Source of the DNA: Gracilaria gracilis
Taxonomy: Eukaryota; Rhodophyta; Florideophyceae; Gracilariales; Gracilariaceae
Assembly: GCA_030374805.1 (NCBI GenBank)
Contig: JARGSG010000013.1
Span: 310,001 to 374,000, forward strand
Length of the DNA: 64,000 nt
Direction: 5' to 3'
Of the stretch, positions 21,616 to 32,218 are shown one piece after another. Position 1 is the first letter of the stretch; each line of letters opens with the position of its first letter. A program made the position numbers and the translations under genes. The notes beneath the pieces are model-generated. The model saw only the letters and a list, made by a program, of their open reading frames with translations, was not told where the DNA came from and did not search any database.

Positions 21616-23469
21616 ATGATTCTCCTCACCATATGCTTTCTGTTTGGATTCTCACTGACGGGTGTCAAAGCTGTTCTATGTCAAACTAGTGCTGAGTGTG
21701 TCGCTGAAGGCCCAGGTCAACATTTCTGCAACACGGAGCAGCGCAGGTGTTTTTCGGTTACCGTTGGTACTTCCGATTTTCAATTTACCTCCTTGTCTTC
21801 CTTGGTCGATCAAGAAAATGCTTCAGGTCTGACAGCTCTGCAGTATATCAAGGTGGTAGACAGAGCTTCTCAAGTTCTACGAGATCTTAATCCTCACCGT
21901 TTCCTTCATCTAAATGTACTCAATTTCGATCCCGTACAGGAGCTCACTGTGTTCCGAAGGGAATTGGAGGCCGGGCAGATACCAACCAAGGTTCAATTTG
22001 ATCAGCGAATGAAGTTCATATTCCAGAGGATGGATGACTCTCACACCCGCTACATCACAGAAAATGTCTTCCGTTCTGCTCTTGCGTTTCTACCGTTTTC
22101 GTTTGCCCCTTACCATGATACTCGAGGAACAGTGCTGGGATATGTCGTCACTGACGTTGCAACAGATTTTGCTATCGCAAACCCAACATTTACAGTCGGT
22201 GCTATCATTCAATCTTGGAACAACGTGCCCATTGGGCAGGCCGTGGAACAGGCTGGGATCGATGGTCATGGGTCCAATAGAGTGGCTCGACTAGAAAGAG
22301 CCCTCGGCTTTATCCGATTCCGGTTACTCTTTGCGGAGTCCATTCCAGGGGAAGATTCCGTGATACTGTCGTATTTATCGACAGCTGGAAGCGACGAACA
22401 AATCGAAATTCCATGGCTATACATTATCCCATCGTCACCAGGAACCGACAGTGCCGTAATGATCATGGACTCCGTTTCATCTGTTGATTCTTTCGAGAAT
22501 TCAATGGAAGAAGCCAGAAAGCACGATTGGTCATCTCGTATCTATGAAGATCGAAAGCATCCTCGATTGAACCGGAGTAGGAACGAAAATGAAGCGACTT
22601 TGGGAGAGCTGTCTCGTCAGGCTTCTAGTTCCGGTGCAACAGTAGAGCTGCCGGTGAGCAATAGACTTTCGGCTTTCTTGAGGGCCCAGCTTATTCCCAC
22701 AACATGTGGCGTTGTAACGAAGGTTACCTTTGGTTCTTTTCCTTTGGAATCGGATACTCGGGAACAAGTAGAAGCTGAAATTGCAAACCTACTGGAGTCG
22801 GTTCCTCAGGACGGACTGGTGATTGATATCAGAGCAAACCGAGGTGGAAGTCAAGTACTCGTGTTTGCCATTCTTAAGATGCTTACAGCGATCGAATTTG
22901 AATGCCCTCGCTTCAGTCTGCGCGCCACTGCTTTAGTGAATTCAATGGTGAATTCGCGAAACGCTCAGTTTTCAGACCGTGCCCATCGAGCGTCAATGAG
23001 AACGGCACTAGCAGTGGGTGACCAATACACCAACTCAAACGAAATATCGGATTTGAATAGCATAGTATCCGTACCTCAAGTGTACTTCAGCAAATTCGTG
23101 GTGATTGGGAACGGACGCTCATTTTCAGCTGGCGATGTATTCGCGTCTATAGTGAAGGATAATGATTTGGCAACCCTGATTCTGGAAGGTGGAAACACCG
23201 GAGCTGGAGGAAGCACTGTGAGGCGATACTCAGCTTTGGAGGAAAGAAACCCACAGTTGTTCCCGGCACTGCCTACCGGGGTGGATTTCTCCCTGGCCAT
23301 TGCGCGATTCCTCAGACCTGCGTCCAGCAGAGGCGCAATCGTAGAGAATTTTGGGGTGGATGCGGACTTGACATACTTCCCCACATTAGATGATCGACTC
23401 AACAATGACCATGACCTCATGGAGACCGCGGTCAGAACTTTGAGGGGAGCGTTCTGCGCGCAAGCATAG
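21616..23469 (+). CDS. Secreted S41-type (CtpA/CPAF-like) peptidase
   Basis: 617 aa from ATG with a clear signal peptide (ILLTICFLFGFSLTGVKA). It is followed by a short Cys-rich segment (CQTSAECVAEGPGQHFC). The C-terminal half has the S41 core: GLVIDIRANRGG at about 400-411 and NGRSFSAGD at 499-507, with the expected nucleophile Ser504. The usual general-base Lys some 25 residues later is not seen; the equivalent stretch reads GGNTGAGGS. The enzyme may use another base, or be inactive. No obvious PDZ domain is visible before the core. The likely location is the cell wall, outer surface or secretory pathway. Substrate unknown. The gene is intact and single-exon, 135 bp before a second gene for a secreted product. 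Confidence 0.8.
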   Translation: MILLTICFLFGFSLTGVKAVLCQTSAECVAEGPGQHFCNTEQRRCFSVTVGTSDFQFTSLSSLVDQENASGLTALQYIKVVDRASQVLRDLNPHRFLHLNVLNFDPVQELTVFRRELEAGQIPTKVQFDQRMKFIFQRMDDSHTRYITENVFRSALAFLPFSFAPYHDTRGTVLGYVVTDVATDFAIANPTFTVGAIIQSWNNVPIGQAVEQAGIDGHGSNRVARLERALGFIRFRLLFAESIPGEDSVILSYLSTAGSDEQIEIPWLYIIPSSPGTDSAVMIMDSVSSVDSFENSMEEARKHDWSSRIYEDRKHPRLNRSRNENEATLGELSRQASSSGATVELPVSNRLSAFLRAQLIPTTCGVVTKVTFGSFPLESDTREQVEAEIANLLESVPQDGLVIDIRANRGGSQVLVFAILKMLTAIEFECPRFSLRATALVNSMVNSRNAQFSDRAHRASMRTALAVGDQYTNSNEISDLNSIVSVPQVYFSKFVVIGNGRSFSAGDVFASIVKDNDLATLILEGGNTGAGGSTVRRYSALEERNPQLFPALPTGVDFSLAIARFLRPASSRGAIVENFGVDADLTYFPTLDDRLNNDHDLMETAVRTLRGAFCAQA

Positions 23470-23603
23470 TTCAATACAAAAAGCTTGAAATATCTGAAGA
23501 ACAATTGAAGTATTTCAAAATCACTGCAGAAGAATGAATATTCATTCAATCCGGAGGGGGGTCGGCAAAGAACTGATCAAAAGCGATCAAGCACGAGGTT
23601 TCC

Positions 23604-23801
23604 ATGCGATCCATAACCACCATCTTGGTCGTTGCCGCTTGCTGTCATTGGCTGATGGTGGAAGCTGTCGGTAGTTTTTGCTTTCCCACCCACACTTACC
23701 CATCTTTTCTTAGGGAGTACCCTTGCTTGTGCCCCAAGTCCCGGCCTTTCCCAAACATAAAGATCAACGACCCGAACATGAACAGTAATGAGCCCTTTTG
23801 A
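23604..23801 (+). CDS. Small secreted Cys-containing peptide, hypothetical
   Basis: 65 aa from ATG. The first 22 residues (MRSITTILVVAACCHWLMVEA) look like a signal peptide. The mature part of about 43 residues has three Cys and is Pro-rich. No family recognised. It lies between two real genes on the same strand and could also be a chance frame, so expression evidence matters. Confidence 0.4.
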   Translation: MRSITTILVVAACCHWLMVEAVGSFCFPTHTYPSFLREYPCLCPKSRPFPNIKINDPNMNSNEPF

Positions 23802-23974
23802 AATCCAAGCTCACTTGTCGTGCCCCCTGGCCGTTGGGCCCCATGGGCCACATTGCATCACCGGCAAGAAGCCCGCCACCGTCCGTCGCCAGTATATGAC
23901 GCACCAATGTCGCTTCTTCGTCGTCGTTGCCGACATTGCGTCCGCCACCACAACTGGCTTTGCTCTCAGCAGCC

Positions 23975-25120
23975 ATGCAGCCCGCGCGCTATGCGGCGCG
24001 TTTGGCCCGCATTCAGCAGCAAGTGAAGCCTCGAATCCACCCATTCACACCGCCATCGTTCGCGGAGCGCCTCGCGTACCTCTCGCCTACTGATAAGCTC
24101 TCGTTGGCAATGACACCAACACCTATCCAGTTGCTCAACGTGCAACAGATCGAACCGGAGATTCCGTCATCGATTTTAGTGGATGTGAAGCGAGATGATA
24201 TGACCGGTTTGAATGCTTCGGGAAGTAAGATAAGAAAGCTCGAATTCACCCTGGCGGAGGCTTTCAGAAGACAATGTGATTCGGTTATTACATGTGGAGC
24301 TCTGCAGTCGAACCATACCCGGTGTACTTCGGTTGCCGCCACGGAACTTGGTTTTGGCGTTCATGTATTCTTGCACACCAACAAGAAAAAGATGCGGCGG
24401 GGGATTGAATCGAGTGGTAATTTGTTCTTTCATAGAATGCTTGGCGTGAATTCGTACTTGGTCCCTTCGGAGAATTATACACGAAATATAGATACCAATA
24501 TGCACTCCTTGAAACTCGAGTTGAACCGAAAGGGGCATAGGGCTCATGTAATTGACTTGGGCGGTTCGAATCGAATGGGCATTTGGGGGGATTTTCTTTC
24601 GTTTGAGGAGCTTCTGCAACAGGGTGCAAAGGAGAAGTACACTGACATTGTTCTACCTTCAGGTGCAGCTTCTACAGCATGCGGTTTTGCCATTGCAAAC
24701 TATTTGTGTGGAAGCCCGTTTCGAATTCATTCTATCTCTGTTGAGAATGGGGCTTACTACGTCTACTCGTATCTCAACTCCATGCTTGAATTGTTAGGCA
24801 TACAACAAGAAACACATGCCAAGAAGCTTCTCAATGTGATGGTGGCAATTGGCGCTGGTTACGACGTCAACTCCAAGAATGAACTAGAATTGTGCGTCAA
24901 GGTTGCGAGCGAAACAGGAATACTGCTGGATCCTATCTACTCATTGAAAGCTTTCTATAGACTTATGATGGAGTTGAAGACACGACGTCGTGCCTTTTCG
25001 GAGGCTTGTCGCATCTTGTTTGTACAGACCGGTGCTGTGTTCCCCCTTTTGGATGGTAGAATCTTTCCATTCTTGCGCGATAGCCAAATTAAGGAATGGA
25101 ACTGGCCTCCAATCAATTAG
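23975..25120 (+). CDS. PLP-dependent D-cysteine desulfhydrase / ACC deaminase family enzyme
   Basis: ATG at 23975 gives 381 aa; the frame is open upstream without ATG. The fold-type II PLP motif NASGSKIRKLEF places the cofactor lysine at K85, and CGALQSNHTR at 107-116 is the family's substrate-binding Ser-Asn-His loop. A later VLPSGAASTACG replaces the usual glycine-rich phosphate loop. Members break D-cysteine to pyruvate, ammonia and sulfide, or open 1-aminocyclopropane-1-carboxylate. Which one applies depends on a few active-site residues that cannot be settled by eye. The first 25 residues are basic and Ala-rich (MQPARYAARLARIQQQ), which could be an organelle-targeting peptide. Intact, no introns. 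Confidence 0.88.
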   Translation: MQPARYAARLARIQQQVKPRIHPFTPPSFAERLAYLSPTDKLSLAMTPTPIQLLNVQQIEPEIPSSILVDVKRDDMTGLNASGSKIRKLEFTLAEAFRRQCDSVITCGALQSNHTRCTSVAATELGFGVHVFLHTNKKKMRRGIESSGNLFFHRMLGVNSYLVPSENYTRNIDTNMHSLKLELNRKGHRAHVIDLGGSNRMGIWGDFLSFEELLQQGAKEKYTDIVLPSGAASTACGFAIANYLCGSPFRIHSISVENGAYYVYSYLNSMLELLGIQQETHAKKLLNVMVAIGAGYDVNSKNELELCVKVASETGILLDPIYSLKAFYRLMMELKTRRRAFSEACRILFVQTGAVFPLLDGRIFPFLRDSQIKEWNWPPIN

Positions 25121-25522
25121 ATGCTTGAACTTTACTCTTACTTGTAACTGTATTGATGTAGCCATATATTCTAGGCGAGTTATTGATGAACAAAAATTCC
25201 CTTCAATCCAATGAGAATCAGCAGTTGTTGACATTTCTTGCTTCAAATTCCTGGATGGAGCATACTATTCGTTGGTTAGTTTCTGCGATAGTTGGTGTGT
25301 GGTAGTTCGTATGTGTTGAAATTTCGAATACATAAACTGCACGCTCTGTGTCACAAGATAGCATAGCGCAAACAGCTCAACCATGTTAACAGGCCCGTGG
25401 GGCCAAGCTTTATGCTATGAAACTTGGATTCCAGTATAAAAAGTCTTGTAAATCTTGTAGGATATATGTGTGACGTTAACATAGATCACGTAAGGCTTCA
25501 TCATTACACTTAGCGTTGTCAT
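25121..25522. other. Intergenic, 3' side of PLP enzyme gene up to element D
   Basis: About 400 bp without a gene. It ends with GTCAT (25518-25522), the left copy of the target duplication made by element D. Confidence 0.6.
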
Positions 25523-25818
25523 TGTGCTAGATTGGCCTTGCCAGCGCGTGTCCACAGCACGACCTCTCACGTAAGCCTCGCTGCTAGCGCTGCTCGCCGC
25601 ACAGCGCAGGTATACGGAGATCGCTGGGCTAGACGGAGCGCGAATCCGCTTAATTAAAACGGTGCCCGTCTGACCTCTTGATGGACGGGAGGGGAGAAGG
25701 CAAACAGGAAAGACCACCATTTTGTCCCTTTTCTTCTAGCCGTGCCGCACCGACTCCTGTGATCATTTCCGCTACGACGCTTGCGCTTTCTACGCATCCT
25801 TTATACCTGTTTATCCCA
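25523..25818 (+). repeat. 5' LTR of element D
   Basis: TG...CA repeat of 296 bp, same length as its mate at 34331-34626. The two copies differ at a modest number of positions by eye. I could not place a primer-binding site with confidence in the bases after 25818. Confidence 0.88.
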
Positions 25819-25848
25819 GTTTTCTGTCCAGGATTTCAGGCTTCTACA

Positions 25849-26130
25849 ATGTCGAACTTTCATGATGTACCTCGATTTTAGGCTACCAAAAAGGCTATTC
25901 AGTGGCGTCCAGATGTATCGGAATGGGTAGATTTGATCCGTATTAAATCAAAGAGAGGTCCCGATAAGAAATATAAAGCAATCTAAACCATTCTTAGACG
26001 TCTTGTTGTTGAATGTGGACTTTCTTTAGCGCAAAAGAGTATTTTCTAAGAAAAACAGGGTAAGCGACGTAAACAAATTCTAAAGGACAACACTCCTTGC
26101 AGGCGATTTGAGGTACTTAGTTAATTTCCG
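25849..26130 (+). pseudogene. Decayed leader ORF in element D, unrecognised
   Basis: Thirty bases after the 5' LTR an ATG opens a basic, Trp-containing protein-like reading (QWRPDVSEWVDLIRIKS) with stops about every 35-50 codons. It could be a displaced N-terminal gag segment or an extra 5' gene. No family recognised. From 26130 to about 26880 I see no further coding signal. Confidence 0.3.
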
Positions 26131-26879
26131 CATCATGCGTTAGTAGATATACATGAGCTACACCGCTCTTAGCGCGTCGCCTCGATGAGGTAATTTCCAC
26201 ACATGTACACGTGGATTGCACGGCTCGAGGCGCCTCTTAGCGGGTGTATATAGCACACGTGTAGCACGAAAAGACCAAAAGCAGTGCACCCAGCATTGCT
26301 GTATTTACTTAGATATTTTATAGATTATTCTGCCCGGCGCACCCACTGTCAGTGATGCGCCGAGCTCAGTACTTAAAGGGTTGAGCACCGCTCCGACAAG
26401 TAAACTGTCTCTTGCCGAGCAAGAGCTTCTGGCTCTAACTATCACGCCTTCGCGGATTGTTCACCTCCAAATCGAGTGACGACTGCGTTGTTCACGTTTA
26501 GTTACCCACCGTTGTGGCACTCAGAGTATAACCACTATTTTTGTGTCTCGTTCCGACCTATTGTCGTATACTTGCCCCTGTCTTGGGTTTGCTTTATTTT
26601 CTCTTTTTCCCACTCTCGTGGTTTTCTTTCTCCCCTTTTTCGGTTTGCCTTTTTGCCGTGTTCGCAGTGGCTCGTTCCCGACACCTTGTCCTTGCTGTGC
26701 TACTCTTTTTGAGAACTCATCTCGTGACCGTGTGAACACGTGGATCTCTACCGACTACTAATAAGCCTAACGCTCCGACGCTTGTCGTGGTGGTTTGACC
26801 TCGGATCAACACCGGGTTTAGCTGTCTCATTTTTGGAGTGCTTCGTTCGCTGTGCTGCCCTTTCGAGGGGAAGATTCCG

Positions 26880-28870
26880 AACGTCTTTTTGAACCTGCGC
26901 TTTTCCCGCCAAAGACGTTGCTCCACACTTTCGCCGATATATTCACATTAAATCCGTGCAAGAAATTGTGGACCTAGGTACGGTTGATTAGAGCATCCCT
27001 TTCAGTCAAGGCAAATCCGAGAGCCAAAAAGAGTAAAATCCAAACTCTAATTTGGCTTTTGGCGAGGCACCTTTATCAGTGTATTGCCAAAGCGTGAGAG
27101 TAGGAGCATCTCTCAACGCTCCTACACACGATACTCGAATTGCAAGATGAGCGATTCGTCCTCTCACTACGACTTCGATATATTCAGGGATCACGAGCAG
27201 TGTGTTGCTCAAAGCACTGCAACTATTTTTGACCTAAGTCGTGAGGTTTGTAGATCTCGTACAACAACTACTGAAAGATTACCAGAAAGTACCAATGTTA
27301 GAAGAGTTGAATCGAGCAAGTTGCAGATATCCATGCTCTAGTAAGAGAAAGGTCTTTGGCAGGGCTGAATTGGGGCCTTGGGGAGGGGTGATTTCGGTAG
27401 CACTATTGGCCATTGTAGTGTGTCTAGGGGGTTGGGAGTGAAGAAGATTGTCACAAGACGTGCTGCTGTTGAGTGTGTTTGAACTTTGCTCAGATGAAGC
27501 TTGGCTCCCAAACAACGCAAAGCTGCGACGTGGCTCTTTGTGATTCGCGCTGCCGTTTGGCTTGAAAGCTAAACGGTGTGCCAATCGTTGTCCGATTTGG
27601 CAATCCATTTAGCTCAAAAGCCAAAAATTTTTGATTTACCTGGTCTGATAGGGGTGCAAAAAGCCATGCCAAAGCCAAAAATATGGATATTTGGCTATTT
27701 GGCGCCGCTAATAGGGACGCTCTTAGCCAATTGCAATGTTAAACCGTGTAACCTCGTCATTCAACAAAGTTTCCACCAGCTGTCGTAAGAAGGGTCAGGA
27801 AGTGGTTGCTTATTTTAACTGCTTTCGAGGCTTGGCTTTGCAGCACCTAATTCATGCTTTATTTGAGTCTTTGACTCACATTGGTGAAGTCTTGGCAATT
27901 ACGCTCATTAACAATGCCAATTTACCTGAAAACACGCTGCATAACGCCATGCTTCAACTCCTTTCTCACGCTCAGTCTAGAGCTGCTCAAAATGAAGTGG
28001 CGATTGATGGATCGATAGTACGGTTTTTGGTATTCGAGAAGTTTATCAACGTTTCGGATTCATTCGTCCGGACTTTGGATGACAAAGAAATCCAGGAGAC
28101 TTACGAGCCTTTGAAGAATCTCCTTCAGGATTATCGCCGGGAAATATAACAGATTTCCGACACGCTGGCTCTGTAGTTTCCGCTTCTTCTTTATCGTAAA
28201 GAGGACAGCAAACCTGAGAACATGAAGGAAATTGGAAAGCCCGTCACTCTACGTGTTGTGCTTCATCTAGATGATGCAGTTTCTTTGCTTCAATCCCTTT
28301 CTTTTGCGACGAAGCAGACCTTTGGGAACGTTTCTCGCACAGATGTTGAATCGATATTGCAGCAAAGGATCCACAAGGCCTTGCTTTCGTATGGCGTACA
28401 GCCTCGAAAAGAGAAACCTGCCTCGGTGCGTAAACCTTCCAACTCAAATACCAAAAAAGGAAAGAAGAGGAAACACTCATCTTCGAATTCATCCAGCCGA
28501 CGGGATGACAACGGCACAGGTTCTTCTGGCAAGTCTTCTCAACGACGTATTGGATTATGTTTCGACTGTGGATCGAAGACCCACTACCGTGGCTCCGAGG
28601 ATTGTTTCTACGACGGTGGAGAAACATATCTGGAGAAGATGGTTCGTCTTGAGAAAGCACGTTTGCAGAAGAGTAAGTCGAACGATTCGTTTTTTCACAG
28701 AGGCTCCACAACCGCGAAAGACAATCAAGTCACCAGGCGTGGAGCCTTTAAACCAAAAGGCGAAGGCGAAGACCCGAATCCAGTTCTGGACATTGGATGC
28801 CCCCCCAGTGTGGGTGGAGTTCAATCGGCAGTTTGCATCGCCTCAGCCCTCGGTATCTCTTTCGAGCTTC
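26880..28870 (+). pseudogene. gag: Element D gag, split by a MITE
   Basis: The gag reading runs IKSVQEIVDLGTVD up to about 26987, is interrupted by the MITE at 26991-27722, and resumes at PIAMLNRVTSS. Element C has the uninterrupted equivalent (AVDPPIAIFTRL), which proves the split. Downstream the frame (27736-29052) has stops at 28147 and about 28174, then a Ser/Lys-rich linker and a CCHC knuckle (CFDCGSKTHYRGSEDC) near 28560. Gag would coat and package element RNA. Confidence 0.75.
26991..27722. mobile_element. PIF/Harbinger-type MITE, 732 bp, inside element D gag
   Basis: Ends are GAGCATCCCT and, inverted, GAGCGTCCCT, flanked by TTA on both sides (26988-26990 and 27723-27725), the 3-bp duplication typical of PIF/Harbinger. 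The interior has no transposase; frames inside it are chance. Repeated AGCCAAA and TTTGGCT words lie near both ends. It depends on a transposase supplied in trans. The Harbinger element at 50612-54419 has different end bases (GGGG/GGGC), so it may not be the partner. Confidence 0.8.
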
Positions 28871-31800
28871 GCCCCCTAGACTGCGAACCATTTTATCATG
28901 GCTATGGCACAAATTGTGACGACGCTCGACTGGTGTTTGCCATTTGGGATCTTCCCAAAACGGAAACTAGTGGGCAAAAGGGGTCCTTACCATTCTACTT
29001 TGTTGATGATGACGGCCTTTTGCTCCTCTGTAACCAACTTCTTCATCAGTGAAACTTAATGGGTAAGGATAACCTGCTCGTCGTCCCCAAGAGGAGCTGC
29101 TTCTTCTCAGCTCAAGCTCCAAACGTATGGTTCAAGGCTCCCCGGAGACCCGGAGGACACGATTCGTACGAGCTCTTGGTCGTACCAAATACGGTCGAAT
29201 CTGTTATGTCCTACTTTGGTTCGTACCGTATCCTACACAGTAGAGCTTCCACGGAGTCACTTAAAAAGCACTACGCCGACCACAAGGTATGCCGCCGTTT
29301 TGCCACCAAAATTCATGAATTCACACACATGCGTCTTGAAGATATGAAAGAGATGTGCTGACGTGCGAGTATGCTGACCCCCGTTCTATTGCAGGCACTC
29401 AAAGCCGCCTTGAAGAAATGCACTGCCTGGGCTTCCACTGGTCGCCCTGCCTCTTCTAAGAAAGTTTCCTTCCGCCGGCTGCTTGTTCCTTTTAACAATC
29501 ATGTTCAGGTTGACTTCTTTTTCGTGTCTGAAATGGAGAACATTCCCATTCTACACATGGTTGACCTTTCCACTGCATACTCTGTTGCTGTCATGTTGGA
29601 ATCAAGGGAATTGGGTGCAGTTAAACAAGCTTTTGAACAGCATTTGGTAAGCATTCACGGTCTACTTGCGTCCTTATCTGGCGATCCGGAGTTTGATAAG
29701 GGCACTTTCAAAGAGTTCCTTACCGCACATGCCATATCGTTCGAATCTCGACCAGCCCGTAGGCACAACAAAATCGGAGTCGTGGAATCTAAGAATGCAG
29801 TTGCAAGGCTAATCGCCACCCAAATGCTCCAAGATGCCAACTATTCTCCATCGACACGCAAGACTGTGTTCACCTATATGGATATCCTCTGCAGGGCAAC
29901 ATTTCTGAGCAACTTCATGTACGGAGGTCGACAAATGAGTAGCTTCGAATTGGTTCGTGGCTACACCCCAAGCTTGATGGGACTTCCACAGTCGCCTGTA
30001 AGTGAAGAGCTTGTCAAGGCCTATCATGAGCAGGCTGCTAGTAGGTCTATATACACCCTTGAGAAAACTAGGAGCCCTCAAGTTCTTCCTCTTTCTCAGT
30101 TTCCTCGACATACCAGTATACTATTTCAAGAGAGGTCCGAAGTTTGGAACTTGGAAGGTGGGATATGTGCGTGAAGCACAGGAGCATTCTTTCTTGCCCT
30201 CTTCGAACGAACTGCACAATGGACCGAGCATTCGTGCTGCATACGAGGACGTACGCCCCGTTCCCAAGTCGGCGCTTCTCTTTGAACTCGACCAACTGGA
30301 CTCGACCTCACCCCTTTCTCATGGCATAGTCACAGGTGATGAAAGCAAACAAACTTCAAATCCTGAAGAATCAACTGCCACTCAAGGAGCAGATGCTCCA
30401 CGCAAAAGCCAGGTACAATTTCTCCTGAATGACGAAGCCACACTTTGGTCCACTCATTCTAACGTACGCTCCTTTCTCGCAGGTGGTAAACCAACTATGG
30501 TTAACCAGCCTTCTAGGGATATTGGGTCTTCGTATGATCCTCCGCGTCCTGACAAAGATATTGGTAATACCGCTGTCGCGCCGGTGCCTGAGCACGCTTC
30601 TCTTCAGTCTTCTGAGCAAGAGATACTTCAAAGGGCACATGGAATCCTCGGTAAGAACCATGTGTCCTAGTTCCAAACCCAATTTTTTCCACGATGGGTT
30701 GTGGACGAGGCCGTAGAGAAGGAGAAGTCCGTCCACCAAGGTCGCTATAAAGAAGTCGACCGCTCTACATTTCCGAAGTATGCGAATATTGTCACATCCC
30801 ACCATTTATTTCACATAAAAGACGATGGTGTACATGGTGACCTTCGCTTGAAGTGCCGTTTAGTCCCACATGGGAACAGGGATAGAGAGAAAGTCGGCAT
30901 TCGCAAGGACTCCTCCTCCGTCCAGTTCCCAGTCATTCGTATTGTGTGTTCAATCGCGTCGTCGCTCGGCCTCCCACTTGCTACCCTGGATATCAAAAGT
31001 GCATACCTCCAGAGCGGTGAGCTTACTAGAGGCATTTTCATGATCCAGGATGCGAAAACCTGTACATGTCTGGAAAATGCTGGCTCCAACTTATGGTCTT
31101 GTGGAATCAGGACGCTTTTGGCATCTGGCCATAGAGAAATGGATGTTCCAAAACAACATCGAGCCCGTTCTTGGCCTACCTCAACTCTTCGTAATTCGAC
31201 GCAAGGATAGTTCGATTCAAATAAGGTTGTGGACGATATGCTTCTCACCGGTTACATGTCTAACCAGCAGAGCTTCCATCATCAAATAGCTCAGCGGTTT
31301 ACGGTCGGAAAGTTTGACACCTCCTCGGAGTTAATTTTGAACCGACTCCGCATTGCCCGAAACGGAGATGGCTTCATCACTCTTAACATGCAAGAGTACA
31401 TGGATGGTATTGAGAAGCTAAAAATTTCCCGCCAACGTCGGAAGTTCTCTTACTCCCCGTGTTCCGAGGCTGAACGGACCGCCTTTCTCGGTCTCACAGG
31501 TTCTTCGAACTTCCTTGGACATGTAATACTCTCACAAGCCTCTTTTGCAGCTAGCTATCTGCAAAAACGAACCTCGAGACTCCTGTTCTCCGACCTAATC
31601 ATGGCTGATCACGTGTTGGGTGAGTTGCAGACCCTTACGCCGCCACTTTATTACCCATGTTTGACCGCAAACTATTTGAACTCACGTTACCTTGCTTTCT
31701 CTGATGCTCGCCAAGGCAAAGGTTCGTATGGCCAGACCGGATATGTATCTAGACTGTTCTTGCCTGCGGGGGAGGGGATTCGGTATTCCATGTATTAGAT

Positions 31801-32170
31801 TGGACAAGCTCGAAGCAAGCCCGCATCTCTTTCAGTTCGATTGGGGCTGAAATCCTGGCTGCCGCTCTCTCTGCCGACAGGGGCTCTTTGATGTCATCTT
31901 GCATCAAGCAAGTATTCGGGTCGCGTATAGAACTTCCGTTCGTGTTGACAGTAGACTCGGATGGTTTGTATTCAACAATCACAACTCTGCATGAAAGAAA
32001 GAACTATCGCTTCCGCCTTACTGTTGCTCGCCTTAGATAATCATTCGAAACTGGAGACATATCGGTCCTGCAATGATACCCGGCTTGGAGAACCTCTCCG
32101 AAGCGTTAACCATGAGAAACATAGTGATGTTCCGTCGCCTAAATTCAGCCATGATGACGGGCAAGCTTAA
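28780..32170 (+). pseudogene. pol: Element D pol: protease, integrase, RT, RNase H
   Basis: Protease motif VLDIGCPPSVG lies near 28785: the usual DTG is DIG, as a CCHC-protease frame shared with gag. The integrase follows after stops at 29050 and 29359: HEFTH, then CTAW (second Cys lost), HMVDLSTAY (Asp), SGDPEFD (Asp) and GVVESKN (Glu). A frameshift near 30100 leads to the C-terminal domain. RT starts near 30690 with TLDIKSAYLQ and, after two more shifts, VVDDMLLTG (the YxDD box). RNase H runs through SSIGAEILAAA and LTVDSDGLYS (about 31800-31970) and ends near 32165 with IPGLENLSEALTMRN. Order integrase-RT is diagnostic of Ty1/copia. At least five lesions. Confidence 0.88.
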
Positions 32171-32218
32171 CAATTCCACTCTGCAGAACGCGAGGCGAAT
32201 GAAACACAATTGGAAAGT

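Noticed and set aside
27084-27341. Possible gag start (MSDSSSHYDF) in element D
   Set aside because: It lies wholly inside the MITE at 26991-27722. The true gag continues on both sides of the MITE.
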